Below, piece after piece: positions 14,038 to 26,765 of a stretch of DNA of 64,000 nt (position 1 is its first letter; each line of letters opens with the position of its first letter). The stretch is from Cephalopachus bancanus (Eukaryota; Chordata; Mammalia; Primates; Tarsiidae). A program made the translations under genes and the position numbers. The DNA lies in NCBI GenBank assembly GCA_027257055.1, contig JAPVLO010000054.1, forward strand, positions 2,914,001 to 2,978,000, in the 5' to 3' direction. The notes beneath the pieces are model-generated. The model was not told the origin of the DNA, ran no database searches, and worked only from the letters and a program-made list of their open reading frames with translations.

Positions 14038-17000
14038 ATTTTGGCTTCTCATTCTTCCTCCAGAAACTTTCCTCTTACTTTCTTTAGTACATTTACACCA
14101 CAGTTTTCACCAACCATAGTAACCTCATTTTTCTTCCAAAATTACCATCCATCCCTTCCCGACTTCACTCTCAAAGAACACCATTATCTTTAGGTCTGCA
14201 ACTGATGACACAAATACTTCTTACTGTGAGCACATTTAATCCATACAAGTATATCATTTCTTAACTAAAACTTTACCTTAAGCCCTTGTTGACAACTGAC
14301 AAAGCTTCTTCCCTGATTCCCTGCTATCAAACTATACTGCAAAGAAAACAGAATAATTTCTTGAATATTATTCTGATAAAGTATCCCTCTGTCAAGAAGT
14401 TCAAATTAGTTTCTCTGGAGTCAAACTCAAATCACTAGCAACACGTGTCCAGTCTTTCCACAAACTAGAATCTTCTTGAAATTAACGCAAACCTGAATCT
14501 TTGTCTCTGTTATTTTCTTATTCATACTTTATGGACTAACTCAGAAATTTTTAACCTAATAGAACTCAGGAATCGGTAAGCTTGGATAAGAAAAAAAACC
14601 CATATCTTTATTTTCACTAACTTCTAATTGAAATCTAGCATTTCCATAGTTACAAACCATGTCAGATGAACAATATTTGGAATGTAGTCACCAATAGAAA
14701 ACACAGTTTCTTACCATATGACAATTGTTACAAATATCTTTAAATATTTTTTTGATCATCACTTCTTCAAGCTCATGGTAGTTATTAGACATACCATTAG
14801 GTTCTGTGATTTAATATGTTAAATAAAAATTCGTATCTATTGGTGATTCACAAATTTATTTTTTATTATTTTAGTTATTGATTTCCAACATAACTAGTTG
14901 TCTTGGTAACCCAAAGTAGTTTATTTTATGCATATTCTGAAATGTCCTTAGGCATCAGACTTCCAAGTACAAAAAAAAAAATGAAAACCCCTGGCTAGCT
15001 GAATAAACTCCAAATATTCTACACAAAATATTTAATTTTCAATCATCATTGAATTTGCCACTCTCTTAGATTTCTACTATGCATGTGCCAAAATAAAGGG
15101 CTAGCATAAAAAAAGTACAAGGCGTTCCTTCTCTCCACTCATCCAAGTGTTTGCCTTTCTTCTTCTACACACCACTGCCAACTCAGTTTCTTTAGTAAGC
15201 ATCCTTAGGTCAGTCCAGGAGTCTCATGCCTTCCAACATTGATAAACTTTGCCACTAGGTTTAAAGATTTGTACAGCTGCAACTACTTATTAGCACATGT
15301 TGTCTTCAGATTTTCCATATATATTTCCACGTGTTTGTTTCCTCCTAATGAACTGGAATTTATTTTGAGCAATTCTTATGTTCCTTCCCCATGGAATCTT
15401 ATAATAGCATTAATACATATGATAATACATATGATTGATGGTTCAGAGTCCGTCTGAGAAGGACAAGCCAAAGTATGTTTTTTTAAAAAACAAGTGATCC
15501 TAGTTGGTTGGAGTACCTGTTAGAAGTTCAACATCATAGATTCCATCTCATTGCTTGCCAACTAACCTTAACTGGCTCCCTGGTCATATGGGATGGCTCT
15601 CACCTTAGAGTTATTTATTAATATGTCTTTGACCATAGGAAGGAAAGGGGTTTGTTTGCTTTATAAGCAGAAATCCAATAACAAAAATTGAAAGTATAAA
15701 CTATATACACTGCTAAGAAAAATTTTAAAAATTAACTATATATACCACTTAATGGAAACTATAAAAATATAAACAACTAGGATATTAAATAAAACTTTTG
15801 TCTCCTAACACATTTATGTTAATCATTGTTCTATTCTATTACTGAGGAGTATTTTTATAAAGAAACCTAATAGGTTTAAAATATTTCAAAGGATGTGAAT
15901 TTCTACCTAGACTTGATCGGAAATAAATTAAAGAAACTAATTCTTATAAAAATATTATTCTTACTGACTCTGCAACATCCAAGAATAATTTGCCCCAATC
16001 TAAAAATGTCCTAAATAATTTATCCTTTGAATTTAAGCACCTCCAAATGTTATTAATGTCCATATTTCTTTTTTAGCTTTTCTAGATTTTAGTGAATCCA
16101 CAGACTCACTTCAAGAACAGATAAGGAGTTTTCATGTGAGGTTCTGGTTTCTCTTTCTTTTTATAAACTATTTCCCACCATACCCAGATCTCAGAGAAGT
16201 AAATAAAGAAAGGAATTTGTACTCTGCCTCAAGCCAGGATAGTGATTATCATACAAAAAGTAAAAATTACTGATTGTAAGTTACAAAGTCTATGAAATAG
16301 AATTTAAACTAAAGCTATACTTCCATCCAATAGATGGTTTTTACATTAAAATTAGGATATAAAAATATGCCCAACTAAAATTATAAAAAAATTCTGGTAT
16401 CCAATATAATAGAACTCAGAATATAAATATAATTTTGAAGAGTGTTAGTGCAGTGCGTTTCTAAATTATGCTTGAAAACTAAGAAAAAACATTGCTTTGT
16501 ATATCATTGCTGCTTCACAGGAAAAAATAATGTTTTATTTGCTTCACTAGCGCTGAGCCTTCATTTTTAATGTTCTCCTAACAGACTGTGAAGTCCTTGG
16601 TCTCTACAGGGAAAGTATAAAGTCCATGAAAAATGGCATAGGGTCAGTTGACATCTCCAGGATTATAAAGTAAGAATAAAATTAAACCTCTTCAGAGATA
16701 CCAAGACAAAAAGAGCTTACATAAGTCTTTCACATTTCCCAAATATTTTATTCATTACAAAGCACAGCAAAACCAGAAGACGCTTCCTGTGCTAAAACCA
16801 CTCTGTGGAAATGAGCAAATACTAGAGGCTCCAGACTACTTAACCCCATGTTGAGTACTATGTAAGTTTGACCACAACTAAAATTCACTTGCTAGAATGA
16901 GCAAGTTTTTGGTTAGTGGAAAGCTAAAACAAGTCCCAAGGAAACACTGTATCAAATAAAAATCAGTGCATTATAACTATTTATATTAGGTAAGACAGCT

Positions 17001-17284
17001 TGAAAATCCATTAATAAAGATTTCTATTTTCATTTTTTTCTTTTTTAAAATGTCATTTTGATCTTTATTTTTGGACATGTAGCATGCTTTAATAAATCAG
17101 TTTTGCCCGCACAACTTTCTATAACATCAAAATAAATAAAATATGCTTTTCATAAATTCCTCATCACCATAAATTCACTTTCAACTAAATGTAAGTAGCA
17201 GGGTAGAATAATGTGGTTTTACATACTGACCAGTGCAACACTGGCAGTTACAATTAAGGTTTGCAGGAACCTTAAAAATGAAGA
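14038..17284. other. Unique AT-rich intron
   Basis: 3.2 kb in which I recognise no exon, RNA gene or clear repeat. It has several A/T homopolymers. A 72-codon frame at 15239-15457 is unremarkable. Confidence 0.45.
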
Positions 17285-17562
17285 TGTATTTAATCCCAGC
17301 ACTTTTTGAGGCCAAAGTGAGAGGATTGCCTAGGCTCACGGGCAATCCTTGAGAAGTGCCTGGGCAACTTGGCGAGACATCATCTCTACAATAAATCAAG
17401 AAATTAGCTGGGTGTGGTAGCGCATGGCTGTAGTCCCAGCTACTTGGAAGGCTGAGGGGGAAGGAGCCCAGCAGGTTGACGCTGGGTGGCCATGAGCATG
17501 CCTCTGCACTCCAGCCTGAGCGACAGAGTGAGATTCCAACTCAAAAAACAACAAAAAAAAGA
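17285..17562 (+). repeat. Alu, forward, 5' truncated
   Basis: It starts inside the left arm (TTTAATCCCAGCACTTTTTG) and ends GATTCCAACTCAAAAAACAA. The first roughly 25 bases of the left arm are missing. Confidence 0.88.
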
Positions 17563-19340
17563 TTTATGTAAGAGAAATTTATCGTAAATTTCAAGGTCAT
17601 CTGTGTCAACTTCCATGAGATTTCTATTTTCTTAAAAAATTGCCATTGGTATATATCAAAGACACGGTTTTTGTGCACAAAGAAGATAATGGCATAGAGA
17701 CAAATCTGTTTTTTTCTTGTGGTTGTTCATTTGTTATTTGCTATTGAGAAAATATTACAAGCTGGCAATATTTGATAAATGAATAAGAATCAACCTCTTT
17801 AGCTCTACAGGTAGAAAATACAGTCACAATCCTCAGAAAGAACCTAGATGAACTTCAAAGGAAAGTAATACACTTCATGTGGGTATCATGACAGTATCAA
17901 AATGAATTAAAAGCAGGGACAGATGAAAAACCTCTAGAGATGATTCATGCCTGTGGTGAGATGCAGATGCATTTAGAGCAGTAAAAAACAAAAATCACCG
18001 CCTGATGAGGAAACGTGAATTTCAATTTGATGAAATATTTAATGCTTTTGGTGGACAAGAAACATATTTTTGTGCCCAGTACAATTATTTAATACCTTCA
18101 AAAACATTAGATACCGAGTTGAACAATGATTATTTATGCATTTTAATGAGCAGACATTTTAAATATTGAGTTTTATGGTCATGTGCTAGAAGAAAAATAA
18201 ATGTTCACTGGGATATTCTAAGTAGATATGTCAAAACTTTTTGCAATTTCACCCAGGCATCTGGTAGCCAAGTCTCCCAAAGTAATTGTAGTAAGAAACT
18301 GAGTTAGTTATGACTCTGCATTATGTCTAGTTATGGAAAGGATGTTAAGTGGTAGACGGAATATGAACATTATATTATAGAAGATGTAGATGAAGAGGAA
18401 GAGTTTGAGAAGATTCAGAGAGAAATGGAAATGGTGGGTGAGTGTGCTGTGGAATAATAGAAGAGAGTTAAAATTAAATAAATAGAATGCAATCCAGCAA
18501 AGAGAAAGGTGGTAAGTTAAGGCATCAAAAATAACAGTTGAGTATTTCCGATTACATGGATTTTTGCTTTGGCCATTAGGAAAACTCTTTCTTTTGTATG
18601 TATCTCCAGAAAGCTGGTCAGAGTTAAACCCAGAGGGAGGCTAAATCTTGCTGAGGTCTTCATGGGCCGCCTTAAGTATACAGCCCAAAGGGCTTAGTTG
18701 CCTTGATCAACTGATTATTCAGTCATCGAGAGAGTTTCAGGAGTGGATTGAGGCTGGGAGTGACGCATCAGTTACTATTAGGTCTACAATCCCTTACGTG
18801 TCCTCTAAATCCCAAAGATGTCTTCTCATTTGGTTTAAAAAACTGACTTGAACTTAAATAAGGTTATTTAAACTCTTTATTTACTTGCTCTAAACGACTA
18901 TTTATAGACTTTGTTGTGTTTGGTTATAGATGATGTTCCAGACTCCATGTGGGGTACTATATGACACGCAGTACATGTGCTATATTACTTTACTAAAATC
19001 TGAAAACACAAAATCTAAAACATCTGATACTAAGGATTCAGGAGGAAGACTGGCAGATGTGTACTACTTTACCATAATCTGGGCAAGACTCCTTCTGTTT
19101 TTGTAGGGAGGGGGTCCTTGTTGACCTAGTGAAAATATTTGGCACCCAAATGAGAAAAAGCTGCTGAGAGCAGGACGTTAAGGCAAGTACGTACATGGTA
19201 AGGTATTTCTTACTCCCTTGCATTCAATCATAAGATCCTTGAGATGGATCTAAGAAAATATCTAAGGTGAGGGGTCACCCTTCTCTAAGTGTAAGGCCCA
19301 AATGATGAAAGTGTGTTAAGTAAAAACTACCTAAAAAAAC
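17563..19340. other. Unique intron
   Basis: Nothing recognised in 1.8 kb. A 67-codon plus-strand frame at 18648-18851 is read as chance. Confidence 0.45.
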
Positions 19341-19641
19341 AGCTGGGCTCGATGGCTCAGCCTGTAATCCCGCACATTTGGGAGGCTGAGGTGAATGGAT
19401 TGCCTGAGCCCGCGGGTTCGAGACCCGCCTGGGCAACTTGGCGAGACCTCATCTCTCAATAAATCAAAAAATTAGCGGGGTGTGGTAGCGCAAGCCTGTA
19501 GTTCCGGCTACTTGGAAGGCTGAGGCGGAAGGATCGCCAGAGCCCAGCAGGTTGAGGCTGCGGTGGCTGGGAGCGGCCACTGCACTCCAGTCTGGGTGAC
19601 AGAGTGAGACTCCAACTCAAAAACAACAACAAAAAAAAAAC
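19341..19641 (+). repeat. Alu dimer, forward
   Basis: GCTGGGCTCGATGGCTCAGC start, GGTTCGAGACCCGCCTGGGC in the left arm, GACTCCAACTCAAAAACAAC end. It is close to the shared consensus, so fairly young. Confidence 0.93.
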
Positions 19642-19677
19642 AGTACCCAAAGGGAAGGAAAAAGACTGTTAATTGTT

Positions 19678-19967
19678 GCCGGGCTTGGTGGCTCAAGCCT
19701 GTAATCCCAGCACTTTGGGAAGTCTAGGTGAGAGGATTGCCTGAGTCAAGGGGTTCAAGAGCAGCCAGGGCAACTTAGTGAGACCTCATCTCTACAATAA
19801 ATAAAAAATTAGCTGGGCGTGGTACCGCATGCCTGTAGTTCCATCTACTTGGAAGGCTGAGGTGGAAGGATCACCTGAGCCCAGCGGGTCGAGGCTGCGG
19901 TGGCCATGAGCATGTCACTGCACTCCAGCCTGGGCGATAGAGTGAGATGCCAACTTAAAAAAAAAAA
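19678..19967 (+). repeat. Alu dimer, forward, tandem neighbour
   Basis: GCCGGGCTTGGTGGCTCAAGC start and GATGCCAACTTAAAAAAAAA end. It lies 36 bp right of another forward Alu. The left arm is of the older CCCAGCACTTTGGGA type. Confidence 0.92.
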
Positions 19968-21316
19968 TGTTTTGTGAACACTCATATGTCTTGGAAATTT
20001 TTAAAAAATATATAACTTATTCCAAAATAGGTTTGGGATGTATTATAGTAAAAATCCATATATGGAGAGATAGCCAAGAAGTAAGAAGTAAAGGATGAAG
20101 AAGAAATAGCATTCCTAGATGAGGAATGCCAGAGTAACAAAGTATCAACTGATCTTTCCAGCAACCAGGGAAATTAGACAAACATGTTACTTTTCTCTCA
20201 GTCTATGTAACTAGGAATAGAAGGAATACTTCTGGTTAAAAGAGAGGAAAAAATATCTGGCTTTGAATGGTAAGTGGATTCCAGAACAAGCATCACTGTA
20301 CTGATACCTTCAACAGCAGATTTACCCATACAGAATTATTCATCATATGAATGTTTTGTTGTGAATTACTAAATATCCACCTTTCTTGAACTACTTACAT
20401 GAGAAAAAATTACAGAATTCCACTAAATTGAAGAAGATTCAGGACCTTTGAATAAATAAACATTTGCCAATGGACTCCACCCCTTAAGGGCAGGGGCAAT
20501 CTTTTCAACTATATACCCTCAGTTTCAAGCATCCAGCAACAAAAGTGGTAGATAAACATATGCTGATTGAAAGTTTGAGCAGGGTTTAGAGGTTAATGTG
20601 AAGATATTTCTTTAGAGAGATGAGCAATTTTTTAAAAAGTGTTTTAGTGTTGAAGAAGAGCTGCAAGGCTATTTTTAACTTACTTATTCAGTTAGCACGG
20701 CAGGCAGTTGTAGACAGTGGAGAATTATGTGTCCAGTCACACAAGACATTTTAAGACCTATGAGTCTTCCCCAAACATAATGTTATAAAATGTCCTTTTG
20801 CTAAAAATACTGGAATCAAGTAATTATCTACTTTTGAATTTTAATGAATAGGCCATCTGCTCATTCAAATTGAAAAAATGAAATTGTTCTATAAATTAAC
20901 TACTTGATGAGATATCCCTTGTGACTAAGTCTGCTTCATTGTTTTTTCCTTTTGTCATATTTAACCTAAAGGTGACACATAGTGTATTGTACCAAGTTTT
21001 ATAAACTAGAGTATGGGAAAATGTTTTCCTTGATAATATAATAATTGCAGTGATCCATTCCTTTGACAGGGTATATTTATAATTATCAAAAGCTAATTTT
21101 TACTAACATAATTTCCACAAACACTCTACTAAAATGAATCGCTAGTAAGAAAAATGTGTCCGTTTTCATCTGTGATGATTTTGACAAAGCTTTAAATCCT
21201 AAACATACTCTGTTTTATGGATTATTGCTATAATGATGAACAACAATTGTTTCCAATCTCCTTATTCTCTATCCTCCAAAGTGAGAACTCTTTGTTTTCT
21301 TTATGTTGTATGCTCT
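19968..21316. other. Mostly unique intron with a possible L2 tail
   Basis: The stretch 20460-20590 (CCTTAAGGGCAGGGGCAATC ... CATCCAGCAAC ... GATAAACATATGCTGATTG) resembles the 3' end of L2. The rest is unassigned. Confidence 0.4.
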
Positions 21317-21515
21317 TATATGGTAGCCAGTTGCCATATGGGGCTTTTTAAAAACAAATTAATTAAAAAATAAATAAAATGGAAAATACATCTGCTTAGT
21401 TGCAGCAGCCACACATATCAAGTACTCAAATGTTACATGTGTCTAGTGGCACTAGCACTGGTGTAGAACATGTCTAGCCTTCTAGAAAGTTGTCCTGAAT
21501 AGCACTGTAACTAAC
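21317..21515. mobile_element. hAT-type DNA transposon relic
   Basis: The blocks ACATGTGTCTAGTGGCACTA and AGAAAGTTGTCCTGAATAGC, with TGGTAGCCAGTTGCCATATG at the other end, match the layout of an old mammalian hAT MITE (CACATGTGGCTAGTGGC / TTCTATTGGACAGCGC type). It is noncoding and diverged. Confidence 0.55.
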
Positions 21516-23082
21516 TTTCTCACTCTCTAATTATTACCCCTGTGAAGACTCATTCCTTACTTCAGCAACAATACTCACTTTTTCAAACCAGTCCCAAGTT
21601 TCTCCTCACTCGGTTCTTTGAATTATCATAGTTTTCCACAATTAATTAACTTATCTAATAACTCTATTAAATTTCCTTGGGAAGGATAAAGACAAACTTT
21701 GTGTATTATTTTGTGAAACAAAGTCAAAGTTGATGATGCTTTATAAATAATGCATTATAGCAGCATGACTTTGGCAGAAAACATACTTCATGCATATCAG
21801 CAGCTGATGCCTTCAGCCTAATTAAAAATGAAAATATTATTACAATCTGAAATTATATCTAAGTTATCAAATTAGTGTGCCTGACATTACAGTTGCAGAA
21901 AATATTCAAGACGCTGCCTTTTAGAAATGAGTTTGCTTTGTTTTCTCTTATCATCCAAAGATAATGACAGATTCTCTCCATATTGTGATCACATTGAACT
22001 AGGACTAAATCATCTCATTAGAATTTACTTGGTCACAGCTTTAAATTTGTATACTCAGGCCATGTGGGATTTCACTAGAGGAAAACACTGGTTAGGGAGG
22101 TAACACATAATTCAGTTTTTCCTTCAAGCTCTGACCTTTGCCTTTGGCTGTGGCTATCACTTTGTTCTCCACTCCTTCCCCTCCAACACACAAACATCTC
22201 ACAGCAATCTATCTGCCTAAGGCAAAAGGATGAAGTTCAATTCTTTGTTGACTTTTCTTTCCAGACCTCCATGCAAAAGCCTTCACTGATTTATAGGTAA
22301 TTTATCATACTAGACACTTCTAGTTACCACAATATATAACTGGTATAATAATTGCACTTCCCACAATTCCATCACTGTTTACTTTTTCTTGCACTCCCTG
22401 TTCTCCTCCTCTGATTCTGGTTTTTTGTGTAAGAAAGTATTTTTTCCCCCTAAAAAAGCCTTTGTCTTCTCTTAATAGTGTTTTTCTAGCAGGTAATGAG
22501 TACACTAAGTCTATTTTCAGATCAAATTACAGTCACTTCTTTGCAAGAGATGAATATATTTGTATTTATTTACAGAAGATGGATTGCTTTATTGAGTTAA
22601 CCAAGACTTTAAAATGCATGACAATTACCAAGTGTTCTCTAGGCACACTATATATCGATTTTTAAGTACCGATGACCCTTACACAGCCAGGTTACATAAA
22701 CCAGGATCTCTAGAGGGTTGGATGCTGACTTCTGTCATTCTTAAGGTTTCCCAAATGATTTCCATTTGCTGACAGTCTAAGCTTGAAGATCACTATAACC
22801 TATATAATATCTGATAAAACAAAGTAATCCCATAACCAAACAATAAAGTTTACATTTGTGCTGCAGAGGTAGAGACTGAAGGGAGATCTTCTATCTTGAA
22901 GAGAAAGATGAAGTTAACTTTCTCTGAAACTATCACTACAGAAGTCATGTGAGCTATTAGAATTGATACGTTCTGCCTGAAGAAAAAAGCAGTAGGAAAG
23001 ATTCAAGTTTACAGTCAATAGGAATTTAAATGAATTATTAGCAAATGTCTTCAGATGGATAGCATTCTTTAAAACCTTTTGC
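21516..23082. other. Mostly unique intron with a possible L2 piece
   Basis: 22195-22420 (AAAAGGATGAAGTTCAATTC ... TTCTTGCACTCCCTGTTCTC) may be a decayed L2 3' region. Nothing else is recognised. Confidence 0.35.
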
Positions 23083-23305
23083 AGATGTTGGCAAACTTTT
23101 TTTCTATAAAGAGCCAGATAGTAAATATTTTAAGTTTTGCAGGCCATATGGTCTCTGTTGCAGCTATTCAACTTTGTCATTGTAGTGTGAAAGCAACTAT
23201 AGACGTCACATAAATGGGTGTACAGGGCTACATTCTAATAAAACTTTATTTACAAAAACAGGCAGAGGGCCATATCTGGTCTGTGTACTGTACTTTACCA
23301 ACCCC
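23083..23305. mobile_element. hAT-type MITE relic
   Basis: It has the layout TTGGCAAACTTTTTTTCTAT - AAGAGCCAGATAGTAAATAT - GCAGGCCATATGGTCTCTG - AATAAAACTTTATTTACAAA - CTTTACCAACCCC, a well-known old mammalian hAT MITE of about 220 bp. I am sure of the type but not of the MER number. Confidence 0.8.
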
Positions 23306-24286
23306 AGCATTAAGGAATCTAGTATAGCATTTCTTTAAAACTATTATGACAAACAGTATTTTCTAAAAATCTCATACCAATATCTCCCTCACATGCTCTT
23401 TGGCAATGTGCTCTTACCACTACCCTGTCAAGAGCTGGTTTCTACTTTCCGATTTCCTTACATAAGAACAGGCCTTGTAACTCCTTTGACCAATAGAATA
23501 CGGTAGAAATGATGCTGGTCTGGCAGCTTCTGCTTCCTGCCTAAGAATCCAGGTAACTCCATATCCCTACCTGCCATCTGACTACAAACACATAGAAGAT
23601 CCCACTCAAGAAACTCCTGACCCAGGTAACCCACAGAAATGTGAGAGAGAATAAATTTTTTAGGCCACTGAATGGTTTGGTATGCTATAACTTAAGTAGA
23701 ACTTTCTGTTGTTGCTTAGGGACTGATGACATTTTTTTCCACTAATGTAAATGCTTTTAGTTGGTTCAAAGTTTATCAATAAATAGGCAAAAGTAGATGC
23801 TTTTCATTCCCCCAATTAGTTAAAAGAATGTATTTCGTCTAAAATTAATAGATTAGCCTCATTTTTTTTAAGCCATACCTGTAAGTATAATAGCTATATT
23901 AAGTCCACTTTAAAAGTGTCTTAAGATTACAAGTTCTGTAAAATTAAAAAAAAAAGATTGTAAGTTTTTCACTCATATTATTCATTATAGATAAATTCAG
24001 TCACATCTGTGTTGTATAGGGACAGAGATGTACCAAAAATTTTCATGTATCTAGCAGCCACTTTTTGATTTATTAAACATGAGGAAGGTAGAATCACTTC
24101 AAAACTACTATAGCAGTGATTTTGAAACAGAACTGCCATCATAAATTTGCTAAATGATGAAATTAGATTAATTCTAAATAGAATTCATTTTTGTTTAAAA
24201 CAATTAGAACCAATTTTTTTTATAATTCAGTACTAAGCATATACAGTCTGAGAATTAACAAAGATATATCACTTAAGAGTTGTTTA
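23306..24286. other. Intron with a possible decayed repeat
   Basis: 23385-23700 (CCTTTGACCAATAGAATACG ... GTGAGAGAGAATAAATTTTT ... AGGCCACTGAATGGTTTGGT) resembles an ancient mammalian interspersed repeat, perhaps LTR-derived. The family is unresolved and the rest is unique. Confidence 0.35.
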
Positions 24287-24302
24287 AAAAACTAAACTTC
24301 CA

Positions 24303-24599
24303 CCCAGGCTCGGTGGCTCAGCCTGTAATCCCGCGCCTTTGGGAGGCTGAGGTGAGTGGATTGCCTGAGCCCGCGGGTTCGAGACCCGCCTGGGCAGCGA
24401 GATCTCATCTCTACAATAAACCAAAAAAAAAAAAAAAAATCAGCTGGGCGTGGTGGCGATGCCTGTAATTCCGGCTACTCGGAAGGCTGAGGCGGAAGGA
24501 TCGCCGGAGCCCAGCAGGTCGAGGCTGCGGTGGCCGGGAGCGGCCACTGCACTCCAGTCTGGGCTACAGAGTGAGACTCCAACTCAAAAAAAAAAAAAA
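24303..24599 (+). repeat. Alu dimer, forward, near consensus
   Basis: CAGGCTCGGTGGCTCAGCC start, intact CGCGGGTTCGAGACCCGCC B-box region, long A tail. Flanked by AAAAACTAAACTTCCA at 24287-24302 and about 24600-24615. It keeps many CpGs, so it is probably one of the younger copies. Confidence 0.95.
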
Positions 24600-25059
24600 A
24601 AAAACTAAACTTCCAACGCAAAGCTTAAGTTGAGAGAGGATGCTCCAATTTTGAATGGTAGATTAACTCACACTTTCTATTGCACAATAATTACAATATT
24701 AAAAAAGAGAACTTTAGTGAGTAAATATGCAGGCTTTTTTTCTGGTTAAAAACAATAAAAAAGTAAAACTTCCCAAGTTTTAACTATGAGTAACTCTGGA
24801 TAACTTCAACCAGGAAGATGATTTAAGTTAGAAAACTAAATTCTAATGTACTTCTATGAATTCACTAAAGCAACAGATGCCAAAATGTGAAAGAAATAGC
24901 CTGGAGGCAAGAATCAGAATTTGGAATAAATGAAGCTAAAAAGAAGAAAATATGGGAGGCAAAATTATAAATATTGGTTTAAGAGGAATAAGAGTGGAGA
25001 AATATGACTTAGGAGAGCAATTTCTTTAGAGTCATCAAATTTTAAAGTTAAAATATACA

Positions 25060-25205
25060 TTCAAGGTTATAATGATCAACTCAGATTTCATAAATGAGGA
25101 AAATGAGATCTCAGCAAGTTCAATAACTCAGTAAAGTAAAAGGAAACAAAATGCCTGCTACAGCAGAACCAGAACTAGAACTCAGGTCTCCTGTCTCAAC
25201 TACTA
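25060..25205 (-). repeat. MIR, antisense
   Basis: ATTTCATAAATGAGGAAAATGAG ... AGCAGAACCAGAACTAGAAC ... AACTCAGGTCTCCTG follows the reverse MIR consensus, in which ACAGATGAGGAAACTGAGGC leads to AGAGCCGGGATTCGAACCC. Confidence 0.65.
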
Positions 25206-26424
25206 CTGTGGTTCTTGCCACTCTAATGTCACCCTTTTGAAAGGATAAAGGACAATGTATGGAACGGCAGAGTCACTCCTAGTTATTTCTCCATGGTGCA
25301 ATAACCATGTACCTTCTCACTAGGACAGCCAATGAAGAATAAGAATATAAGCATTAGGATCCTGATGCTAGGGAGAGAATGCCAATAAAATTCTGAAACA
25401 ACTATCATATAAACTACATGGCTAAAATTAAGGTTTCAAATTCACAAAGAGAAAGAAAATTGAAAATGGAAAAGTCTTAGATGATCTGACAATGGCATTC
25501 ACTTATTTCATGTTTTAGTTTCTCACTGATAGGTTCTTAACACATCAGGGAGAACAGGAGGAAAATTGATTAAATATAACATTGAGTTGGTCTACATAAA
25601 AATGAAAACTGGTTCTTAGGCCTTCATTGTTTAGTTGCTACTTTTTCCTCAACAAACTGCACACTGTGGTCACTATCCAATGTCAGAACAGAATATAGAC
25701 ATAAAACAGCACCCACAGAGACTGAGAGAAGGAGCAAGGGACTCAAGAAAAAAGTTACAAATACAAATAATTATTTTATCTCATTTAATTAAACTTCAGA
25801 AGATTTTAAGTGTCAAAAGATTTTAATATTCAACTCTACATTTATTGTACCCATTCTTTCTCTGATATCACAGTATTCAATAATATTTTCTTATGGGTTC
25901 CATTTAATTGAAATAGAGACAAGAAAATAGCTTGCTTGAACTTTTTGCCTTCTTGACTATTTTAGTTGCTCTCTTGCAACTTTTTTAAACACTGTTTACT
26001 TTTCCCAGGGAAGTGTCTCCAGAAAGATTTTTTAAGCAGAGAAATTCAATAACATTTTACCATGGTGGAACATTAGATTGACAAACATGGTTTGACCTTT
26101 TAGCTTGTAGCAACAGTTTAGGCCAATGCTATTATGACAGAATTTATAATGATCATAAGCTCTAGTTTTGATATTCTAATTAGTTGCTGGGTATATATAT
26201 CATAATTAAATTTGAATACATTTATCTCAAAATCTGTTGCTTTATGCATGCTAATACTGAAGCAGATCTAGTACCATGTCCATTCATGCAATTTCTTGAA
26301 ATCATCCTATAGTTACCTCCAATCTTACTATTTCCCAAGACAAAAGAATTGTGATATTTACTTTGCATTCTCTCATTTGAAAAAAACTCTAACCTGCTAA
26401 AAAATTCTCAAAGATATTATTACA

Positions 26425-26515
26425 GATGTTTCCCATCATAAATTGAGGAATGTACTCAATGCATAACTCTTTTGCTCCATTGTAAAGTAAAAATCATAAT
26501 TTGAGTCATTGTAAG
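26425..26515. mobile_element. Tigger MITE relic, relative of 61294-61389
   Basis: CTCAATGCATAACTCTTTTG, CTCCATTGTAAAGTAAAAAT and GAGTCATTGTAAGTCAACTT parallel the Tigger-type block with CACCATTGTAAAGTCGAAAA and CCATCGTAAGTCG. The left end GATGTTTCCCATCATAAATTG resembles the other terminus. Confidence 0.5.
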
Positions 26516-26679
26516 TCAACTTATGTTTGTACTTATACCTTAACCAGAGAAATATATATTTTGTATAGAGTCCTACTTAAAAAACAAAATCAAGCTACAC
26601 TATTTGGAGATAAGATCTAGTGTGAAAGATTGAGTAAAATATCATACTTGATGTCAAAAAAGCCCTTTATTTTTGTCCT

Positions 26680-26765
26680 GGTTCAGTAAGTAAGAAGCTG
26701 ACTGTAGAAGTCATTTAATTTTCCATGGCTTTAACATTCGTCTGCAAAGTGATCCTGGATAGTTT
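26680..26765 (+). repeat. MIR fragment
   Basis: AGTAAGAAGCTGACTGTAGA, AGTCATTTAATTTTCCATGG and TCGTCTGCAAAGTGA follow the MIR core (ctgtgtgaccttgggcaag ... cctcatctgtaaaatg) with heavy divergence. Confidence 0.4.
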
